A stretch of 64,000 bases of DNA from contig JBAIAA010000600.1 in assembly GCA_037893245.1 (NCBI GenBank), forward strand, positions 62,001-126,000, in the 5' to 3' direction. Within the stretch, counting starts at the first letter, position 1. Each line of letters starts with the position of its first letter. This DNA is from Crossaster papposus. Its lineage: Eukaryota; Echinodermata; Asteroidea; Velatida; Solasteridae. The position numbers were made by a program, and so were the translations under genes. Shown here in pieces: positions 57,594-64,000 of the stretch. The notes beneath the pieces were generated by a model. The model was not told where the DNA came from and made no database searches. It worked only from the letters and a program-made list of their open reading frames with translations.

Positions 57594-57974
57594 GGATACA
57601 CCATTTGTTATTGCGTGAATTATCATGAATGAGTAGATTTGGGAGGTAATTGTAATTTATAGTAAATATCGTTTAACTGAGCTGTCCAAAGTTTTACAAT
57701 CATGGATGCCGAGAAAAGCACGAAAAGCATATTTTTTTTTCAACCGGCGTCGAGCAGTTATTGTTATGATATCTTTGTTTTTTCGCGATCGCCGTCGGGC
57801 GATCGCGAATTTCTTATTATAAAATTCTATTTTTCGGAATAATTACAGGATATCTGGCGCAATCATTTTGCTGGATGCCTAGAATCGACATTTACTTTTA
57901 AATGAGTAAGATCTTTCTTAATAATTCGGTAGTAAATATTTTTGATATCTAAAAATGGTGTATCCTACCTTTAA
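57594..57974 (+). repeat. MITE family A, copy 9b (full length)
   Basis: TTAAAGGTAGGATACACCAT to GTGTATCCTACCTTTAA. It starts at the position where family A carries an internal TTAA (CGTTTAACTG), so it probably inserted into copy 9a. The rest of 9a is missing beyond a TTAACT hexamer at 57971. Has the intact GCGATCGCCGTCGGGCGATC palindrome. Confidence 0.93.
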
Positions 57975-58943
57975 CTCTCGTCCACCAAGGTAGCTACAGC
58001 AGCCAACGACAGTTTACTGTGGTACTAAATTAAAAATTACACGTTTCATTCAACAGTTCAGAAAGTAATCATCTGCTAGTCTTCATTCGAGTAAATTGGA
58101 AAAGGATTCGCGGAATGAATTTGCAGGGCCAGTCGCGTAAAACCTCATTAATTAAGGCTGGTTTAAACTCTGCGCAAATGCTATGCGAATTTGACGTTCA
58201 ACGGATGCTTTGTTGCGAAGTTCAACGGAGGTGAAATTGGGTTCAACTTTTGGAAATTCGCAGCGCGCAAAATAAATGCCCTGACGTCACAAATACAAGT
58301 TTATGTTCGCGTTTGGTTTTACGCCGAGTATGAGCCGACCTTCAAACGATCCGTGGAGAATTGTTTTTTCCTAAACAAATTCGTTCTCTTTCCTTTGGAC
58401 ATCTTCAAATTAATGTACCAACAACGATGTAGCTTACGAGATAATTGTGACACGATCAAGCGGAATGAGTCGGATGTCGGGGAATCCCAAAAATGATTTT
58501 AATCAGAACTGTGTTCTTCGTTGGTATTTAAAGAAATTTACATAACTCGACAACCAAACATCGCATCAACATGGGGTTTTCAGTTTTTAAAACGTACAAA
58601 TGCCCTCTTTACAAATACATGAAAACTCATTTTTTGACCGTGGCCGACATCCGACTCATTTTGCTTGATCGTGTCACAATTATGTTGCTGTTCTTCTTTC
58701 CTTATTTCATTTTGTGTAAATCCAAAAATGTACGGAAACAGTCGCTGATTATATCCAGTTCGTGCAAGAATTGTTTTGACATTGACCGGGCCCAGGCGCG
58801 GGATTGTTTTTCACAAACCTCGATCCGAGACGGGTTTATGTTGGCATATGTTGGTAGCACACCCTGATATTGCCGGCTTCATTAATTCACAAAATGTTAT
58901 TAGTATTATTATTTCTTTCTGGTATTATTGAAACCAAGGATCC
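57975..58943. repeat. unassigned block with a 40-bp inverted repeat
   Basis: AATTGTGACACGATCAAGCG-GAATGAGTCGGATGTCGG at about 58443-58480 is complemented at about 58645-58683. The ORFs on either side (58191-58496 and 58571-58867) each run through one arm and are not accepted as genes. Possibly an old foldback element; outer limits unclear. Confidence 0.55.
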
Positions 58944-59180
58944 CTTAAAGGCGCCCTATAGGCACTGTAGCTCGTAATCCTGAAGAAACCTGTAGAGAGA
59001 AGACAATGGGAAGAAGGTACAGTTTTTGAGGTGGAAAGAAAACCCCAGAAGAATATCCTGGAGAAAACCCACGGAGTCAGGCAGGAACTGAAAACCCTGT
59101 ATTGACCCAGGCCGGATTCGAACCCGGGTCACAGCGGTGGAAAACGAGGAAAGAACCGCTACGCCAACTGGACTCGCCTT
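58944..59180 (-). mobile_element. tRNA-derived SINE, minus strand
   Basis: Read on the minus strand: A-box TGGCGTAGCGG (59166-59156) and perfect B-box GGTTCGAATCC (59124-59114), then body words CCGTGGGTTTTCTCCAGG and GTTTTCTTTCCACCTC. The tail ends GCCTATAGGGCGCCTTTAAG. Different body from the SINE at 36396, so a second family. Confidence 0.88.
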
Positions 59181-59751
59181 GACATCTTTTAGCAAGTTTG
59201 TCAAGGGTATAGACCCGCCAAATTAAACTCAGGTTTATAAGCGAACTATAGCTCGCCATCAGAAAACTTTCGATTTTCCCTCTATCCTGCCTGGTATACC
59301 ACGGTAGCTCCGGTAAGTGAAATACCATAACCTCATAACACAATTATATGAAGGTATCAATTTGATTACGGGTAGTTTTGAAAGGGGGCCCCCGCCTCAT
59401 CGATCTCCGGAAAAAAATGTCGATATTATATGCGGCCACTTTATTCAAAAGCCAGTCAGGGATGTACCGCGAACGAGGCCGTTTCGGGCTAAATGTCACA
59501 TTTGCATAGTACTTGCGTGGTGAGCTGAAGGCGGTAGACAGTATACCATTCGATTGCTGGCAATGAGCCAAGTCTTAAATAAATTCACAGGGTCGTTTCG
59601 GGCAGAATTTATCTCAGGTATCGAGTATTTGGGAGGTTTTTTTCTCGAACCCATGTTGAAGTGGTACGGGGATAATACTTGGAGCAGCACGTTTAATCGA
59701 TTCTAGTTTTTACTGTATCTGCCGTTTAGTTGTAAAAAGGGAGAGAAACAT
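59181..59751. other. no recognisable gene
   Basis: Nothing supported in this stretch. Confidence 0.4.
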
Positions 59752-60062
59752 GAGACAACATGTGTATATCAACATGTGTATATCAACATCAACATGTGTA
59801 TATCAACATCAACATGTGTATATCAACATCAACATGTGTATATCAACATGTGTATATCAACATCAACATGTGTATATCAACATCAACATGTGTATATCAA
59901 CATCAACATGTGTAGGCCTATATCAACATCAACATGTGTGTATCAACATCAACATGTGTATATCAACATCAACATGTGTAGATCAACATCAACATATCAA
60001 CATGTGTATATCAACATCAACATGTGTATATCAACATCAACATGTGTATATCAACATGTGCA
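59752..60062 (+). repeat. ATCAACATGTGTAT minisatellite (14- and 20-bp units)
   Basis: About 15 units alternate between ATCAACATGTGTAT and the form with an extra ATCAAC (ATCAACATCAACATGTGTAT). One unit has TAGGCC inserted (about 59913). Open frames across it (repeat of CISTSTCVYQHQH type) are due to the repeat. Confidence 0.95.
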
Positions 60063-60299
60063 TTTCTTTGGAATTATAGCTTGCCTGAAATAATGATATT
60101 CGCTTCACCCGTGACAATAGACCTATTCACCGATGACGTCACTCAAATGTTTACTACAAGACATAGCAGTTTTTAGTAGGATCACCGCTCAACGCTTGTT
60201 GTGTTTTTACGTACAAAATGCCGGCATAATATGGTTTTCGACCTAAATACAGTACAATATGCACCGAGTTTTATCTATATCAATCATGGAAGATACATT

Positions 60300-60483
60300 T
60301 GTACGGCAATCGCGAATTTAAAAAAATGAAGTACATTTTTCGGAACAATTACAAGATATCTAGCTCAATAATTTAGCTGGATGCATGGAATCCTTATTTA
60401 CTTTCAGATAAGTAAGATACTTCTTAATAATTCGGTAGTAAATATTTTCGATATCTGCAAATGGTGTATCATATACCCTTTAA
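60300..60483 (+). repeat. MITE family A, copy 10, 5' truncated
   Basis: Starts in the ATCGCGAAT centre and runs to AATGGTGTATCATATACCCTTTAA, with a 4-bp insertion in the terminus. Confidence 0.85.
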
Positions 60484-61655
60484 CTAAGTGACTACACGGG
60501 CATTACGCTGTGAACACACGCGGAATAAAATCATACACCGGTGAAGATCAAAGAGCGAACGGTTGGACCATGGAGGATTCCTCCATGGTTGGACGTACGC
60601 CGTGGAACATTCATAATCGTCGGCGCATAAAGGTTTCACGGTCTATGACTGCATGCAAGGCGCGCCATTTTGCACCCTAGCTTGCACCCCGTATTCCCAT
60701 CGGACCAATGCACATTCCGGATGTGATTAAGATTGTTCTGCCTGGTCGCCAGTTCGTCGGAGCGCGGAACCGCGTCCCTATAGTATGACCTCCTGACTAA
60801 GAAGGAATCGAGGAAAGCTTGATTAACTCTCTTTGAATGATTGATAAACAAGTCCGGCACCCAGAGGCGTGAACCTTGATTTGTTGAATATACAATGTTT
60901 TTATACCTTTTCTACATCAAGATACCATACCCTTTAAGATTCTGCATGGGGACACTGTCTCAGAGTTGAGCAATTTGAGATATCGATTATTTGAGATATC
61001 GATTATACCTGCCATGTAACATTATTTTGTTCCTATATTATTGGATATAGATTATTTTGGTGATTCCACTTACACATCCTCACGTTAATAACATGTTCTA
61101 AAGCTTATACGTGACGGAATAATTAAAAGAACATAGAACATAGCAGTAACGATTCAAAATTACTTCTATTATACCCTAATGTGCGCACATGTTTTGAGCA
61201 CACTACCTGATTTTCATGGCAAAGTAATGAATGCCAAATTGATCAAATATCTCAAAAAATGTCTTTCTTTAACGAGAATGACTCACGTGCCTACTATTAT
61301 TCACGATTCCTTGCCATTCAGGAGTACAAAGGGCGCGTCCATATTGTTCACATTTCCCGAGTCATCTGGGACATTATGACGTAGTGTCTGCACATCGCTG
61401 TTATCGCTCACGCTGTTATCACACACAAAATTAAAAATTAACTTGGCGGTCTTTCCTGGGGACAACTCTAGCTACCGTCGAAGCGCTGTCAGAAGAGGAA
61501 CTTCAATTTGACACATTCCTGATGTGTAATGCTAACGTTGAATTGAGGAAATACACTAAAACATTCGATGCACGTCCGGGATCAAAATGACCAAACACAT
61601 TAGGTATTCGTTCATAAAATATCAAATGACAAGGATCTCGTTATGTGTTATATTT
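60484..61655. other. no recognisable gene; 23-bp palindrome
   Basis: ACCATGGAGGA-T-TCCTCCATGGT at 60567-60589; a tandem TTGAGATATCGATTA pair near 60970. Frames (minus 60860-60636, plus 61179-61379) lack support. Confidence 0.4.
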
Positions 61656-61820
61656 AGGGGATAACAGTGCGAGGACCCGGTCATTACTGCGTGATAATGA
61701 CCAAGTTGGGGGGGGGGGGGGGGGGGGGGGTGACCGCTGGTAATGGACCGAGCCGACGAGAAAAATTGTGAAAATGCTCCAAATTTCGTCACTTTTCTTT
61801 CGGCGATATTTCCATTTTTT
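61656..61820 (-). repeat. dispersed repeat family G, copy 2, with G23
   Basis: Reverse complement of the segment in K. Where copy 1 has C4, this copy has 23 consecutive G (61708-61730). Ends near TTAGGGGATAACAGTGCG and CCATTTTTTTTG. Confidence 0.88.
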
Positions 61821-61954
61821 TTGTTTTCATGTTCAGGGGCCATAGTTTAGCTTATGCATGGTACCCTGTCTCTTCAATGTGTTGCTATATGTTGTCGCGT
61901 CCTTGTTACGAATTACCATAGGAATGTTGCATTCGGCCAATCATTGGCTTACAT

Positions 61955-62045
61955 GATGAATAATTTCATTTGGTGACAGATGGAATGTTCCATTCCACTC
62001 AGCTTCGCCTCGTGGAATGGAACATTCCATCTGTCGCCTCATGTC
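61955..62045. repeat. dispersed repeat family L, copy 2 (palindromic)
   Basis: GACAGATGGAATGTTCCATT-CCAC is mirrored by GTGG-AATGGAACATTCCATCTGTC around a CTCAGCTTCGCCTC loop. Confidence 0.8.
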
Positions 62046-62639
62046 ACCTCATTATTTATTTAATAAAATATGAATTACTTATAGACCCATCCATTTTATA
62101 GGAAAAAACTTACATGAAAAGCAAATGTTGTATAAATGAAAAAGAATTATCAAAATTACCGGGTAAATTTATCATAATGATCCTTCTAAACTACACGACC
62201 AACCAATATGGGGAAATTATATTTGGTCCGTACAAATCCCACGGCTTTATATTTCACCTGTTTATTGCTCCCCTAATTTAATTTAATTTTGTTAAAAAAA
62301 ATTGTAAATTGTTTTTTTGGTGTTTTTTTTTTGTTTTTTTTTGGGGGGAGGGAATGTTCATATCCGGTCGACAAGCAGGCGCACGGACTTATAACTAGAT
62401 CTGGCCCTCTATTTGAAATTGATCTCGGCTCTGTAAGGACTTCGCACCCCGCGGATAGAATGATCTGCCGATAGCTCGCGGAAAGAAATAAGGGGAGGTT
62501 GGGGGGGGGGGGGGGGGGGGGGTCAACAAATGCCTTTTTCTGAAAAGTCGTTATCAAAGGGCGATCTTTGCGCCCGAACGGCGGATATCGCATACGGATC
62601 TCGAAAAATACCATACAAAAAGTGCATAATAGGTTGGTA
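62046..62639. other. no recognisable gene; G22 homopolymer
   Basis: G22 at 62501-62522; T-rich runs near 62310-62345. Minus frames over the G run are proline-rich by composition. Confidence 0.5.
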
Positions 62640-62820
62640 AACACCGCCAATCGTGGACGGGGCATTGTCCGACCGTCTTCCCTTCTTTTGTTTGTACGTG
62701 TTCGGAAGACCTCCATAGGAATTGTACACGATTTGGAATCGTGGACGTTTTGTCAATCGTGGACGTACCCAATTCTTTTGTCTGACGACCACGATTGGCG
62801 GTCAATACATACGCAGAAAA
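62640..62820 (+). repeat. repeat family H, copy 2
   Basis: Carries AATCGTGGACGGGGCATTGT, CCGACCGTCTTCCCTTCTTT, TGTTTGTAC, TTTTGTCAATCGTGGACG and GACCACGATT in the same order as 54750-54870. Confidence 0.8.
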
Positions 62821-63141
62821 TCACGGTTTGTCCTACAGCCTATAATTGTGTGGCAAAATCTTGCTAAAGGACTCGACAAGTTTTCAGGTATTAGTTTTTC
62901 ACATGCAGTAGAAAGCACATCGTTTGGTCTTCATTTTGGTGTCTCACTTAGATTGGCACAGTTGTTATTTGGGTGATAGGGTCGATTGTTTCCAATGATT
63001 TGTGTTGTGTGGGACATATGACGCGGTTCTACAGGGGGTCAAGGGGCGGGGGGGGGGGGGGGAGGGGGGGGGGGGGGCTAAGCCCCCAAACCTTTGTGTA
63101 TCCCCCCCCCCCACAAAACAAATGCAATAAAAAGTACATTC
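62821..63141. other. no gene; G-rich patch
   Basis: G15-A-G14 at 63048-63077 followed by C-runs (63103-63114), giving another G/C inverted arrangement. Confidence 0.5.
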
Positions 63142-63353
63142 TGGGAAATACGTACACTGGTTCTGCGACGGCGTCTATGGAACAGTCTACCAATAGTCCT
63201 GAGATCACAACCAGATGTTGACTCTCTCAAAACCCATCTGAAAACCCTTTTCACTCGTATATATCAGTAGTTTTTTTCAGACCCGAGTGCAGTAAATAGA
63301 TTTGTCTAGATACCAGCGCTATACAAGTTTTTATTATTATTATTATTATTATT
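63142..63353 (+). mobile_element. 3' end of a CR1/L2-type LINE
   Basis: The end of a reverse transcriptase frame is followed by a short 3' UTR, GCGCTATACAAG and an (ATT)n run (63331-63353). Non-LTR retrotransposons of the CR1/L2 group often end in such microsatellites. Everything upstream of the last about 32 codons is missing, as usual for 5'-truncated LINE insertions. Confidence 0.75.
63175..63270 (+). pseudogene. C-terminal reverse transcriptase remnant
   Basis: The frame from 63175 reads LWNSLPIVLRSQ, then a segment SLKTHLKTLF, and stops at TAG 63268. LWNSLP-xxLR and xxFKxxLKTxLF are the hallmark C-terminal words of CR1/L2/Jockey-type RT polyproteins. Catalytic domains are absent. Confidence 0.78.
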
Positions 63354-63788
63354 GACGTCACGTGCGAAAGGTCTATCCTCCCTGAAATATTGGCTCTAGA
63401 ACCGCGCCTGCATGGTGGGACACTGTCAAATGCAGTTGTGGTGCCTTGCGACTCATTTCGCTGTGTTGGGTCACATTAAGTGCAAGTCCCTAAGGGATTT
63501 CTTGCCGCCGTGAATTTTCATTTTTATAGAAGGAGTTGCCGTTATCAATAACATTGAATGAGGGAGAAAATGAGGGAGAAAATGGAACAAGAAGTGCTCG
63601 CTATACTTACGTTTCGTTCGCAAGGTTCGCCGTCTCCTTAGATAATATTTCAATTACTTGGTTCATCTCCAAGTTGTTATTGTTTTTCACCGTTATTTCC
63701 AAAGCTGACGGTGTTTTTTGTCTTCCAATCGTTTCTTTTTAATCTGTATGTTCTGGCTCCTAGGTTGATTGGTCTGGGAAAGAGGGGA
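63354..63788. other. no recognisable gene; CRE/E-box word
   Basis: TGACGTCACGTG follows the LINE tail at 63353-63364. The (GAGGGAGAAAAT)2 duplication lies near 63559. Nothing else supported. Confidence 0.4.
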
Positions 63789-63810
63789 GGGGGGGGGGGG
63801 GGGGGGGGGG
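63789..63810 (+). repeat. G22 homopolymer
   Basis: Uninterrupted G run following AGAGGGGA. Confidence 0.9.
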
Positions 63811-64000
63811 TTCAGAGACAGAGAAGACAGGTTGTAAATTAAAAGGGGTAACTACAGGACATGTGTGACGTGTTATTCCAAAAACCAGGAAGAATTGGGC
63901 AGAACTATAATAGGAATCGATAGCCTACATTTTGAGATTTTGAGATTATTCAATAAAAACATTGATGCAACTTAGAGTTTGAAATGTTTGGTAAAAATGT

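Overview
The window reads as a gene-poor stretch of an animal nuclear genome. There are no dense collinear ORFs and no bacterial signals. The few exon candidates are bounded by GT/AG splice-like sites, and the space is filled with short non-autonomous DNA transposons, tRNA-derived SINEs, a LINE tail, minisatellites and TTAGGG-like telomeric motifs. The repeat style (palindromic 200-500 bp elements, SINE/LINE tails ending in ATC or ATT runs, telomere-type TTAGGG) suggests a marine invertebrate deuterostome, most likely an echinoderm. That assignment is an inference from repeat texture and was not checked by any search.

Layout. 0-9 kb: a YY1-type promoter motif and a candidate first coding exon (2286-2489) run into palindromic repeats; further repeats, GC-rich low-complexity DNA and an NRF1-type site follow. 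9-21 kb: nested and abutting MITEs (families B, C, D, E), a long foldback, a tRNA-like head, very long G/C homopolymers, a foldback with telomere-like arms that holds a Tc1-type transposase fragment, and a four-unit 180-bp satellite. 21-32 kb: mostly unrecognised AT-rich DNA, an RFX X-box and one open reading frame behind a YY1-like motif. 32-35 kb: a 2.48-kb TTAA-flanked element with 83-bp inverted ends and an internal 22-bp minisatellite, then a 21-bp minisatellite. 36-43 kb: SINE and MITEs. 43.4-45.3 kb: a CpG-rich, CCAAT/TATA-bearing region ending in a likely signal-peptide exon (45217-45285) with a clean GTGAGT donor. About 6.7 kb downstream a second exon candidate (51987-52364) fits it in phase; together they could encode a small secreted protein. 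54-64 kb: more MITEs, a 98-nt pure pyrimidine run, a minus-strand SINE, a 20-bp minisatellite and the 3' end of a CR1/L2-type LINE.

No complete, confidently named protein-coding gene is visible. What stands out is the repeat biology: three distinct families (A, D, K) end in TTAA and look like piggyBac-type non-autonomous elements. Family C repeatedly carries a fused CRE/E-box word. In several MITE copies a short G run has grown into a long homopolymer. Family letters A-L are labels local to this annotation.
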